Below, piece by piece: positions 1 through 8,965 of a DNA stretch of 64,000 nt. The stretch is taken from assembly GCA_026075535.2 (NCBI GenBank), contig AP026548.1, positions 6,634,001 to 6,698,000 on the forward strand, given 5' to 3'. Source of the stretch: Tricholoma matsutake (taxonomy: Eukaryota > Basidiomycota > Agaricomycetes > Agaricales > Tricholomataceae). A model generated the notes under the pieces. The model ran no database searches. It saw only the letters and a program-made list of their open reading frames with translations, and was not told where the DNA came from. Position numbers and translations under genes: made by a program. Numbering within the stretch: position 1 is the stretch's first letter; the number at the start of each line of letters is the position of its first letter.

Positions 1-11
1 GTCCCAATGCC

Positions 12-349
12 ATGGAATGCCAGACTCTGGCATGCAGGCCATGCTCCCTCCATCAAATCACTGCTATTCAAGATATTCTGCATGTCACTTTGATCAAAGA
101 TGCCACTATACATGACAATGTCCCTATTTTGACAGGACTATGCAATGTGTGCAACACAAAACACATGGCTGATCATGAGCGAGGGTTGAAAATGAGGGGG
201 GAAACAGATTCAGTCGATTATATCTGAATTCTGCAAAATACCTTAAAGTTGGGCATGGGCTATGGGGGGATCAATCATTTTCCCAAGCTGTTTTTAATGG
301 GTTATACAGCTTCCATGCCTCAGCTGCTGGTTACAAAGGAGGCTTTTGA
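12..349 (+). pseudogene. Fragment of a KDZ-transposase-associated cysteine-cluster (CxC5-like) protein
   Basis: Two frames together read as one protein. Residues such as [19 protein letters not shown] from the frame opening at 12 are followed, after a frameshift in the G-run near 196-202, by [12 protein letters not shown] and [15 protein letters not shown], ending at a TGA at 347-349. A CxxC motif followed by ADHER and a YLNxAKYLKVG stretch is what I recall of the CxC5/CxC6 clusters that accompany Kyakuja-Dileera-Zisupton transposases in basidiomycetes. This is recalled from family knowledge and not searched. The fragment is cut by the window start and fused at about 350-390 to unrelated repeat block D. 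It is frameshifted and truncated, so probably non-functional. It could instead be a host gene that shares the domain. Confidence 0.5.
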
Positions 350-392
350 GGTTTTGGGAGCAAATGGAGTTATCAGAGTTGCTGGGTTAGGT

Positions 393-1365
393 TAGGGTTA
401 TGGGACCTCCCAGGGTTGGCCACAGGGTTTGATCCATGGGGGCAGAAGGGGGCCACAGGGTTGGATCCATAGGGTCAGAAGGGGGTACAGTGCTCACCTA
501 GGGTTGGATCCATGAGGGCAGAAGGGGGTACAATGCTCTCTCGAGCATGCCAAGGATTGTTGCATGCAGCAGTATTCTGTCAAGTGATTTTAATGTGATA
601 TCTGTCAGACTATTTGCAAGATGTAGGGTAACTTGTGGAATTTATATTTGTTTACACTAAAAGCAGTTGTCGTGACCTAGTGACAACCACTGTAGGGTTT
701 GACACACTGTGGGTTTGGACACCAGGCTAACCGTGATAGGGTTGATTTCAGACCACAGGCACCCCAATTCGCCCTGCTGAGTGTGTGAATCAGGGATGTC
801 ACATGACCATGTCATATATTTGCGGCAGTATACCGGGCTTGCAAGCAGCCACATAATAAAGTTAAAGTTAAAGTTAAAGTTAAACCACGATCGACAAGTG
901 TGAATCAGAAGGACAATTGGAAGCACACCTGCGATTGCACTGACTTGTATCATACGCGGACGTCCCAGATGTCCATCCTATGTTGTCTAATGGACTGACC
1001 AGAGGTTGGAAAAGGAAATTGTAAGGGTATCTGGCATGAGAAGAGGAATGATATATAGTTCTCGTAGTCATACTCAGCTCAGCCCTGGTTCAATAGTGGC
1101 AGGGTTAATTACCATTGAAACCCACAGTCTCTCTTCTAAGGATTCCAGCGCATCGCATCCGCTCTCAGAGACATTAGTATGTTTGCTTAGACTAGATTTG
1201 TAATTGACACCAGCATACCATGAGGCAATCAGATATTTCTACCAGTTGTAAAAGTAAAGGGTATCTGCAATGATATTGTTGTCGCACTGAATTACCATAT
1301 CATGTGTTCACCCAGTGTACACGGACGTCCCAGATGTCCTCATGCCAATGTTGTCTAAAGGACTG
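393..1365 (+). repeat. Left end of duplicated block D (direct repeat of 47950-49084)
   Basis: This stretch is nearly identical to 47950-49084 in the same orientation. Both begin at TAGGGTTATGGGACC, share a G-rich stretch with repeated GGCAGAAGGGGG modules, the GTTAAA microsatellite, and then satellite S1. The distant copy has one extra S1 unit. It holds no convincing gene. The open frames at 657-953 and 1006-1203 occur as antisense overlaps in both copies and look like chance. Together with the inverted copy at 14107-17136 this is one end of a duplication about 4.3 kb long. Confidence 0.8.
861..886. repeat. Microsatellite (GTTAAA)n
   Basis: About four units of GTTAAA in tandem. The same array is present at about 48416-48446 in the paired copy of the block, where one unit reads GTTAAC. 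Confidence 0.85.
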
Positions 1366-1460
1366 GCCAGAGGTAGGAAAAGGAAATTGTAAGGGTATCT
1401 GGCACAGTATTGTCGTTGCCTGCAGTTGCACTGACTTACCATATCATGTGTTCACCCACT
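1290..1460 (+). repeat. Satellite S1 (148-bp) units, partial array
   Basis: One and a fraction units of the S1 satellite. Its landmarks are TGTTCACCCAGTGTACACGG, GGACGTCC, TTGTCTAAAGGACTGGCC, AGAGGTAGGAAAAGGAAATT, GTAAGGGTATCTGGCAC and ACTGACTTACCATATCATG. The 148-bp period is measured in the array at 3216-3600. Confidence 0.8.
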
Positions 1461-1674
1461 GTACACGGATGTCCCAGACAGCCATGTCCATGCCTATGTT
1501 TGTTGAGATTCACACTGTGATCACATGCGGTTGGCATATTTGATGCGTATTCTATTCTTATTGCATCCCTTTGATGCGCCCGGACAAACGTCTGATAGTT
1601 ACCTTTCTCCCATTATCCCGTTGTCTAACACAACATGTATATAGCTAGATAGATTCTTCGGTCACTTCAGTTAC

Positions 1675-2010
1675 TTATATGAGTACTGAGGTGAGTATTA
1701 TATTGTGTTTATTGTTACAGATTACTTAGGGTATGTACCTACACTAACACTCATATATTCTAGCATTGAATATAGTCAATTATATTACTACTGAGTGTCC
1801 GCCATCTAAGTATTATCACACAACAAGTTCCAAGCCCGTAAGGCTGTGTTGTCTTTCTGGGGTGCCAGGCTCAGAAGAGGTCATAAAAGGAAATTTAAAG
1901 AGTATCTGGCACGATATTGTTGTCGCCTGCAGTTGCACTGACTTGCCATATCATATGTTCACCAAGTGTACGAGGACGTCACAGGCGTCCATGTCCTGTG
2001 ACACCTAAAT
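1675..2010 (+). repeat. Repeat module M (copies at 13744-14104 and 16500-16805)
   Basis: A module of about 330 bp runs from TGAGTACTGAGGTGAGTATT through TTGAATATAGTCAATTATAT to an S1-like tail GTATCTGGCACGATATTG. It recurs inverted twice, once inside the D copy and once just to its left, where it is fused to the ATP-grasp-like fragment. The frame that opens at 1766 is present in all three copies but has no recognisable domain and runs straight into satellite sequence. I call it a repeat, not a gene. The interval 1461-1674 also matches the inverted copy and holds nothing else that I can identify. Confidence 0.65.
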
Positions 2011-2152
2011 TTTAACTGCATCTGGCACGATATTGTTGTCACCTGTGGTCACGGGAACTTGCCACAAGGAAATTTTAACAGTATCTCGCAGTCAACCATG
2101 TGATAAAACGCAAGAATGATGCAGGCATCCAAACACGTGTCACCTTATTGCT

Positions 2153-3150
2153 ATGGATCGCATGATCGATAAGTCTTTCGAGTCAACCACCATGGTCTCT
2201 GAAGCCAATTCCAGAAAGATTCAAAAGCTCCCCATGGTGACTGAGACGGTTGTGGAGGGCAATGGTGACTCTGTCACGGTCAGCTTGAACGATTGGTAAG
2301 CCCAGCCGATCTAGCTGATCTATGTCTGCATCAATCTTACCCGACTTCTCTTCAAGCGTTTATGTGGTTCTGAAGGGAAGACTTGCCAACAAAAACCTCC
2401 GAAGGGATTTTCGGATCGTGCATGTAAGGGAGATTCGTGTGAAACTGGGCGCTCCCACCTGGTTTTTTCTGCAGTTCTACACAGACCATACTGATACCCG
2501 AAAGTGAGTGGCTTGTTATTGTGAACTCTCTAATCAACTCAACTGGACCCCACAGCAGTGACAAAAATTTGTCTCCAACCGAACTGGTTTTGCTGGAGGA
2601 CGATGTGGATTGGCTTTCATCGGAGAAAATTATCGATAAGCTTGGAGCATATTTTTGGGAATTCGACAACACCTTACCAAATCCACTGCGAATGAACAGC
2701 CAGATCTGGTTCATTCGATGTACAAAAACACCATGCCCGGTTTGTGAAGAGTTCTATGTCCCCGACGAGGATCGCCAGCAGTACTGCTACCCATGTGGAG
2801 TTTGGATGGACATTGAGTGTATCGGTGAGGACGACGACAGCCCTGATTTCGAGGTCCCCAGTAACCAAGGAACCCTCAATATTGAGACCCTTTGAGATGG
2901 ATTTCCAGAGATACTAAATGAAGTAATGTGCAGGCCTACGGTCCGAGGCCATATGGATGAGTACAACTTCAACAACAACTGGGCCACTATGGGCAGCGGC
3001 TCTCAACAGGGGCTGATCCAGGAGTGGAGAGACGGAGGTGCCTTGCCAGAGAATTGGTTGGCACTGTTGGGCAAAAATTTTTTGCGGGACTTTGTCATCG
3101 AAAAGACATGGAAAGCGTACTCATGCCCCAGGTGCAGTCGGAGTATCTAA
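2153..3150 (+). pseudogene. BAH-PHD-like chromatin protein, one in-frame stop
   Basis: A split gene can be read as exon 1 2153-2295, intron 2296-2356 (GTAAGC...AAG), exon 2 2357-2503, intron 2504-2555 (GTGAGT...CACAG) and exon 3 2556-3150. Exons 2-3 read VYVVLKGRLANKN, VREIRVKLGAPTWFFLQFY and LSPTELVLLEDDVDWLSSE, which is the layout of a fungal BAH domain. Exon 3 then has CPVCEEFYVPDEDRQQYCYP followed by CGVWMDIEC, a PHD-like zinc-binding pattern. Such proteins usually read histone marks, but that is inference. A TGA at 2893-2895 interrupts the frame where the inverted copy at 15495-16336 has CGA. Downstream the frame stays open to TAA after CPRCSRSI. It is one half of an inverted duplicate pair. 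Confidence 0.55.
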
Positions 3151-3215
3151 CCATTTAATTTTGTCATTTATTTTTTTAAATTGCTACCTGTACTTCTATG
3201 AATAAATGCTATCAT

Positions 3216-3600
3216 CTGTTCACCCAGTGTACATGGACGTCCCAGACATCCATGGTCATGCCAATGTTGTCTAAAAGACTGGCCAGAGGTAGGACATGGA
3301 AATTGTAAGGGTATCTGGCACAATATTGTTGTCGCCTGCAGTTGCACTGACTTACCATATCATGTGTTCATCCAGTGTACGCGGACCTCCCAGACGTCCA
3401 TGGTCATGCCAATGTTGTCTAATGGACTGGCCAGAGGTAGGAAATGGAAATTGTAAGGGTATCTGGCACAATATTGTTGTCGCCTGCAGTCGCACTGACT
3501 TACCACATCAAAATTGTAAGGGTATCTGGCACAATATTGTTGTCACCTGCAGTCATGCAGACTTGCCATATTGTATGTTCACTGTTGTCTGGTGGAATAG
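3216..3600 (+). repeat. Satellite S1 array (148-bp period)
   Basis: Two full units and parts. The motif GAAATTGTAAGGGTATCTGG recurs at 3299 and 3447, a spacing of 148 bp. A third copy is shortened. Because 148 is not a multiple of 3, long open frames (3296-3622, 3444-3632) cycle through all three frames and the same peptide phrases recur. I do not call them genes. Confidence 0.85.
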
Positions 3601-5077
3601 CAAGAGGTTGCAAAAGCTGTAACAAGCAATAGCAGGAAACCCATATCTGCATCTGAGTCATGTCTAAACATTGCAAGGATCACTAACTATAACTATACCA
3701 GACATGTAAAAAAGAAAACTGAATTCGGTAACCTGCACTTATCTCAGGACCTGAGCCTGCATGTACGTAGGTAATTGGGTATTAACCTGATAGCAGTGTT
3801 CACCATGGTCCAAGTATGGACGGCGGTGATCCGGTGGTAGAGACCTACTGTAAGACTTCTCTCCAGCTCATTGATGTAGTAGTGGAATTTTCCACCCCTC
3901 CCTTGTAAAACCCTGACGTCAATGCGGCAGAAGACTTGTAATGATGACGAACAATCACATCGTCTGGTATTTTTGATGTTGAGGACTGCCTTCACCGACC
4001 CTTCCACGAAGTTTACAAATTCGTTATGGCTGGCAGTTGCCTGATCCAGCGTCAGATTCTCGTTGCATATTTCTTTGGAAATCCCCCCCCTCGTGGAGCA
4101 CCGGTCCAAGGTGACCTGCATCCCTGGGTCTACAAAGTGTTAGTTATCTTCCAAAGTATTGCAAATGTTGGGCTTACTTTAGTTGTTTCAAGGGCGTGTA
4201 ATTGTCGACCAACTCGAAGTTGTGGGTCCAACCACTGGTGCTTTGTGGCCACGTATGAACAGCATGTAGTAGCTTACCTCCGACAACAAAAGCCCTAATC
4301 TCTCCCTTCTCCACTAAAGAAGGCATCCAAGGCTGGGCTAACCACGCCAGATGGGGCAGGCACTTGATTCCTTCGTACAATATTTCTGACTCGGCATATT
4401 TCTGGAGAACTGTCTCGGTTCAGTGGTCGGCACCCCCGTCCCTCGCAGGGAGAAATGTGCACGTTGTCGAGTCGCTGAAGTCGCGTTTAACAACAATGTT
4501 GACATTGTTGCATGCCGTCCTGAGATCCCACTCGTTGGTCAACATCAGAGATTTGGGATAGGGGGTCTTTGTCATGGTCATTGCAGTGGTCATGAGGTCA
4601 TTGTCGCGCTGAACCTTGCATGCCGATGCAAGAAGATCTTGTGGGTGGGGGACCATTGGAACATCGAGGGACAACTTGAGTAAGTTGCACCAAAATTGGT
4701 CAATATTCGTCTGATTCAATCCTGGATGTTCAGTACTAGAATAAATATCATTCAGAGGTTCGTATCGCTCCTTGACTTGTTACAACCACCATAAATAGTG
4801 GTAAACACCTCTGCTCAACGTTGCACGCGACGTCGACACTCCAATTTTTGTCCGATTTTCGATCGGATTTCGCCATCACGAACGCTCTCGGCGTCTCCAG
4901 GCCTGGCCTGATTTGCTAAGAGATCCGTCCATCCGATCTCCGGGGATGTCTCGGTCATTGTTTCCAACAGTGACTGCTATCTGTCTCGTTCCCCTTGGCT
5001 TCGAGGATCCTGGCTAGGTGAGTGATGTCTATAAAAGAGTAGTCTGGGTCCCTATGGGGGCTTAGAGTGGGTGTGGG

Positions 5078-5119
5078 ATGCCTGCTTCAACGCTCGCCCA
5101 AGTAGAAGCGCTCGTTTAG
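5078..5119 (+). CDS. HL1 conserved 13-residue upstream ORF
   Basis: Frame MPASTLAQVEALV followed by TAG. The same 13-codon frame with ATG and stop is kept in all seven complete HL copies. It lies about 320 nt after the 5' end and about 420 nt before the main ORF, in the leader. It may control re-initiation at the main ORF. This is inference from conservation only. Confidence 0.5.
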   Translation: MPASTLAQVEALV

Positions 5120-5539
5120 CTGGGGGAGGTCTGGCTTAGGGGGAAGGACATTCTTACTGGACTGCTGGCCGTCTGGGAGGCTCCCAGCCTCCATGCTCTG
5201 TGAGTTTCTATTACTAGAGACATGCTACACTGACTACCCGTTGGAATACACCATCGTTAAAAGGGGCCGGGCGATGGTGCCCCCTGACAGCTAGGTCGAC
5301 GCTCTGGTGGCCGCTACTCACCACCAACTCTTTACCTCCGGTGCTCACTCTTCTAGGGTGTTATGACCCGGGTTCAATCTTCTCCCACTGGGTTACAGGA
5401 TGTGCGGCCTGTCCCCCCCTCGGAGCGTTCGGAGGCAGTATCGGGTGGACCCAGAATAGAGATAAGGGACCAACTGTTATCGATGGCACGCTACGTATTT
5501 CGATTTTTACCATCATCTACAAGCACTAACTTCCTCTCA

Positions 5540-6349
5540 ATGCCTAAACGGCGTACTAGAGACCAAACACCACGTTGGGGTCTACACAACCCCTCCCTGA
5601 TTATGGGCGACATCTATGACGATGACGTCCAAGACTACGACACCCAGTACGATCACGACGATCTGGGTGTAGCTACTGCCCTACGGGCAGTTAGAGATCT
5701 ATGGGCTGGAGAGGACCTCTCCGACCCTGAGGATGACGAGGACTCTCTTGCTATGCAAGAGGCCCTCAATTACGCCGAGAGTAGCCCCAAGCTGGCCTCG
5801 AGGCAAACAATCGACCGTGTGCTGTGGGCGCAGGACGTCCATGTCGCACATAAACGATGGACTCGCAGTCTCGAACACGAGGACATGTACACTCAGGAGC
5901 TTGGCATTGCTGAGCTCTTCTATCCGGAGGCATCCCCTGCCCCGTTACCGCCTTTGCCCCCCATCCCTGAGCTGGTGGAGGACGAAGTGCCGTTATCTGT
6001 GAATGAGAGGCTGGAAATCAAAGCCACCTCTCATGCCATGCTACACCAACTCGACGCGATGACCATGTTCATTGGTACCGTCCGTACATCCGCCGTTCCC
6101 CCTGCAGAGAGGAACGCATGGCGCCAAATGGCCTGGGAGTTATTCACGACCACCTGGCGACTGTCTGAGACGATGTCGGCGGAACTAGCAGCCGTTCCAA
6201 CACCTCTCGACCTCACGTCTCCGGCAGCCTTCCGGGCTTCCTACGCGGCGGTGCACACCGCTCAATCAGAGCCTCAATCTGGGGAACCCTCGTCCCCAGC
6301 ACAGCGCCGTCGTCCTCGAGGTCCTCGTGGACAGCAGCGCCGCAACTAG
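5540..6349 (+). CDS. HL1 main ORF, 269-aa acidic/Arg-tailed protein of unknown function
   Basis: The frame is open from 5363, but the ATG at 5540 is the start conserved in HL3 and HL4 (MPKRRTR). The N-terminal half is rich in Asp and Glu (GDIYDDDVQDYDTQ, SDPEDDEDSL). The middle holds the most conserved block, ELGIAELFYPE, IPELVEDEVPLS and RNAWRQMAWELFTTTWRLSE, then PLDLTSPAAFRASYA. The end is a basic tail RRRPRGPRGQQRR that could bind nucleic acid or act as a nuclear signal. It has no RT or zinc knuckle motif. Core residues are also kept in the diverged HL5 protein although the N-termini differ, which suggests selection on the protein. A role like that of ORF1p in half-LINEs is a hypothesis. 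Confidence 0.7.
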   Translation: MPKRRTRDQTPRWGLHNPSLIMGDIYDDDVQDYDTQYDHDDLGVATALRAVRDLWAGEDLSDPEDDEDSLAMQEALNYAESSPKLASRQTIDRVLWAQDVHVAHKRWTRSLEHEDMYTQELGIAELFYPEASPAPLPPLPPIPELVEDEVPLSVNERLEIKATSHAMLHQLDAMTMFIGTVRTSAVPPAERNAWRQMAWELFTTTWRLSETMSAELAAVPTPLDLTSPAAFRASYAAVHTAQSEPQSGEPSSPAQRRRPRGPRGQQRRN

Positions 6350-8049
6350 TACAGGGGGCTATCCCCCTCTACGTTCACGGCCACCAAGTAACTGGTGGCC
6401 ACTATCAGGATGGTGACATGGTGTCGCTTCCCTATACCTTCCCCCCACTGCGGGGGGGATGATGTCATCGAGTGCGTGCACATAGGTGCATTTGCTTGAG
6501 GGGGGTCTCGGCCCCCTACTTACGGCGGTCATGGTGAATAACCAGGTGAACAACCACCCGCCTTGTTACTGTCACTCGTGCACAACACGGTGATGGTCCA
6601 CCTCATTCGTCTGGGGTGGTCAATCCTCGTTGGCTGGAAAAACGCAGACGGTTATTCCTCCCGCAAGGGGGGATTTACGGTGAATTAACACTGCTGCGCC
6701 TGGTCTGGCCTCGGTCGGACATGTGGCTGGGGGACCGTTTGCTCCAGAGGGCGATCTAATGGCTAACTTCGGGAGGGGGGGCGCCCCCTCCAGATTATTG
6801 CCTTTCCTGGCTGAGAGGCCAACGTCTGCGGAACTGCCCGCCTAAAGGTGGCTAAAACGGGGACCTGAGTGGGAGATGGGCGAGGGGAACACATAGATAA
6901 AGTAGTACCCAAGTTTGTACCTTGCTCCGCGGACTGTGTTCGAGCCCCGCGTTATAAATTCTGATCCAAAAAAAAAAAAAAAAAAAAAATCATTCAGAGG
7001 TTAATGGAGTATATGAGGAAGCATGGTACGTGCATGTAGTCGATAGCAAGGCTAAAACCTCCCACCATAAGGCTGAGATTTGACATATTGGTGATATGGC
7101 TGAAGTTTCCGCTGAGTAGAATCTCTACAAACACGTCCCATTTCATCCATTGAACAGACCACCCTGCTTCCAGAAATGCAATTGCCCAGACCATCTGGTA
7201 GAACCATAATCAGATAAGAATATCCAAAGTGATACAATACTTGCCATGTCATGTATTTGGTATGACTCTAGGTCTGGATTATGGTCATCCTTATGGGCCC
7301 ACTCCCGATAGGCCATTCCTGCAGGGGCTGTCCAAATTGCAGCCTTAATAGGGCCTGGGGTATTCCTTTCCATGACATAGCGATCATACATTAAGAGAGT
7401 CATGACGCTTTCAAGGCTATTCGGCTCTGTACAGATATGAGGACTCTCAACCACGAGCAGTTTCGGCCGAGCACTCGATGCACTGCCTGAATTACCTGGA
7501 TGTGATTGTACAGACATAGAGGCTATTGCTTCAGGCAGAGATCGAAGATCTGGCAGTGGGTGAGGTGGCAGAGCACCTGCATAGGCATCATTGAGTGGTG
7601 TGGCAGGGATTAGTGATTGGAATTGAGGCGGAATGTGTCTGTGGTACTTGGTATAATGGCCAAGATGCGGAACCCAAGTGGCGTACTCTTCATTTGTTAG
7701 TGCGCAACCTGGACTATCAAAATTTCCACATGCATCAGTGCAGTTTGGATGTACTTCTCTTGATTGGATATGGAAATTTAAGTGGTGGCCGTCCCTTAGG
7801 GTCAAAGGAGCTTGTCGCATTCATGCAGGCTGTCTGCATGACTGGTTCGCTGCAGCCTGGGTTATTTGACATCCGCACGTGTGTGGACAAATGTCAAAGC
7901 CTAGCTGTGAATTCCCTTGCCATCTCGCGGTACTTTCAGACATGGTAGATGTTAGATGTTAGATGGTAATTGATAAGACATATGATAAGAGGTATGTCAC
8001 AACCCCATGTGACAGTGTAGCAGAGCTTATATTGTTCTCGCCTGCTGTC

Positions 8050-8330
8050 ACTGATACTGTGCCAGATACCCTTACAATTTCCTTTTCCTACCTCTGGCCA
8101 GTCCTTTAGACAACATTGGCATGACCATGGATGTCTGGGACGTCCGCGTACACTGGGTGAACACATGATATGGTAAGTCAGTGCAACTGCAGGTGACAAC
8201 AATATTGTGCCAGATACCCTTACAATTTCCATTTCCTACCTCTGGCCAGTCCATTAGACAACATTGGCATGACCATGGACGTCTGGGATGTCCGTGTACA
8301 CTGGGTGAACACATGATATGGTAAGTTAAA
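8050..8330 (-). repeat. Satellite S1 array, inverted orientation
   Basis: About two units of S1 on the minus strand. The complement of GTAAGGGTATCTGGCAC occurs at about 8066 and 8211. It lies just upstream of ATP-grasp-like gene 1. The open frames at 7936-8232 and 8072-8341 are satellite reading frames. Confidence 0.8.
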
Positions 8331-8399
8331 AACTTATTCATTTGACTGTGTGAACAACCTTCCTTTTTAGGATGTCAGTGTGGGGGAGAGTAAGGGGAC

Positions 8400-8820
8400 T
8401 TGAACGTATCCTGTACCGCAGCAAATTTACTTGGGCGTCCACAACTTCTATGATGAACTGGACAATACATCCTGTACCATTGCAAACTTAGTTGAGCGTC
8501 CACAACTTCAATGACAAACTGGACAATGGATATTGTACCTGGTGCAAATTTATTCCTACGTCTGCAACTTCAATGACGAACTGGACAACGCATCCCATAC
8601 CGCAGCAAATTTACTTGGGCGTCCACAACTTCTATGATGAACTGGACAATGCATCCCATACCATCACAAATTTAGTTGAGCGTCCACAACTTCAATGACA
8701 AACTGGACAATGGATATCATACCTGGTGCAAATTTATTTCTCTGTCCGCAACTTCAATGACAAACTGGACAACACATCCTGTACCGCAGCAAATTTACTT
8801 GGGCATCCACTATGATGTCT
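8400..8820 (+). repeat. Satellite S3: 184-bp higher-order repeat of ~61-bp units
   Basis: Units contain CAACTTCAATGACAAACTGG and ACAATGCATCC with three alternating variants (TTTACTTGGGCGTCC, TTAGTTGAGCGTCC, and TTTATTCCTACGTCTGC or a close variant). The TTACTTGGGC variant recurs at 8427, 8611 and 8795, exactly 184 bp apart, so three sub-units of about 61 bp form a higher-order repeat. From 8820 to 8965 I see no further feature. Confidence 0.85.
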
Positions 8821-8965
8821 ATGACCTCAGGTCTACCTAGCGTCTGGCTGTGTACTGTAGAACATAGCAGTAGAATTATCGAGTGGCATATATACTGGAC
8901 AGAAGTGTAGTACAAGGATAATCTATTATATTTGAGGACTACTGCGCACTACTATCTCAATATTT

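Larger units (their letters stand above)
4761..6988 (+). mobile_element. HL1: LINE-dependent poly(A) retroposon, complete
   Basis: Complete copy of the HL family, flanked by ATCATTCAGAGGTT at 4747-4760 and 6989-7002 (14 bp, first A ambiguous with the tail). The 5' end has CGTATC before the family start GCTCCTTGACTTGTTAC. The 3' end closes with CGCGGACTGTGTTCGAGCCC and CGCGTTATAAATTCTGATCC followed by about 20 A. No RT, endonuclease or RNase H is encoded. It carries the upstream ORF at 5078-5119 and the main ORF at 5540-6349. The hairpin-forming CGCGG...CCGCG end and the A-tail match the LINE in this window, so mobilisation by that LINE is the natural inference. It splits ATP-grasp-like gene 1. 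Confidence 0.9.
3744..7943 (-). pseudogene. Zinc-finger/ATP-grasp-like family member 1, split by HL1
   Basis: Reading the minus strand from the ATG at 7943, a Cys-rich start (DICPHTCGCQITQAA) is followed by a TGA at 7821-7823, then NCTDACGNFDSPGC and a middle region to 7003. The gene resumes at 4760 after retroposon HL1. It continues with PMVPHPQDLLASACKVQ, then WLAQPWMPSLVEKGEIRAFV plus VGGKLLHAVHTW, and then FCRIDVRVLQGRGGKFHYYI followed by NELERS. The last three stretches resemble the end of an ATP-grasp fold (dlRv.vvGG, then D-V-G and ENE). Two more members lie at 8966-11249 and 45890-47510. The substrate is unknown. Several frame changes may be introns or damage. The D duplication carries the terminal part again at 14107-14460. 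Confidence 0.5.

Noticed and set aside
4767..4925. HDV-like self-cleaving ribozyme at the HL/LINE 5' end (GCTAAG resembles a J4/2 segment)
   Set aside because: I could not pair the first 7 bases (GCTCCTT) with a downstream strand in the needed order, so the double pseudoknot is not supported.
5084..5300. ORF reading MGVGCLLQRSPKS in several HL copies
   Set aside because: It overlaps the conserved 13-codon upstream ORF in another frame. It is interrupted or altered in HL1 and lacks protein-level conservation beyond DNA identity.
6935..6960. tRNA-like or Pol III B box (GTTCGAGCC) in the HL 3' end
   Set aside because: It matches the B-box pattern, but it lies at the 3' end about 2.2 kb from the start with no A box at proper spacing, and no cloverleaf can be folded. 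HL is not a tRNA-derived SINE on this evidence.
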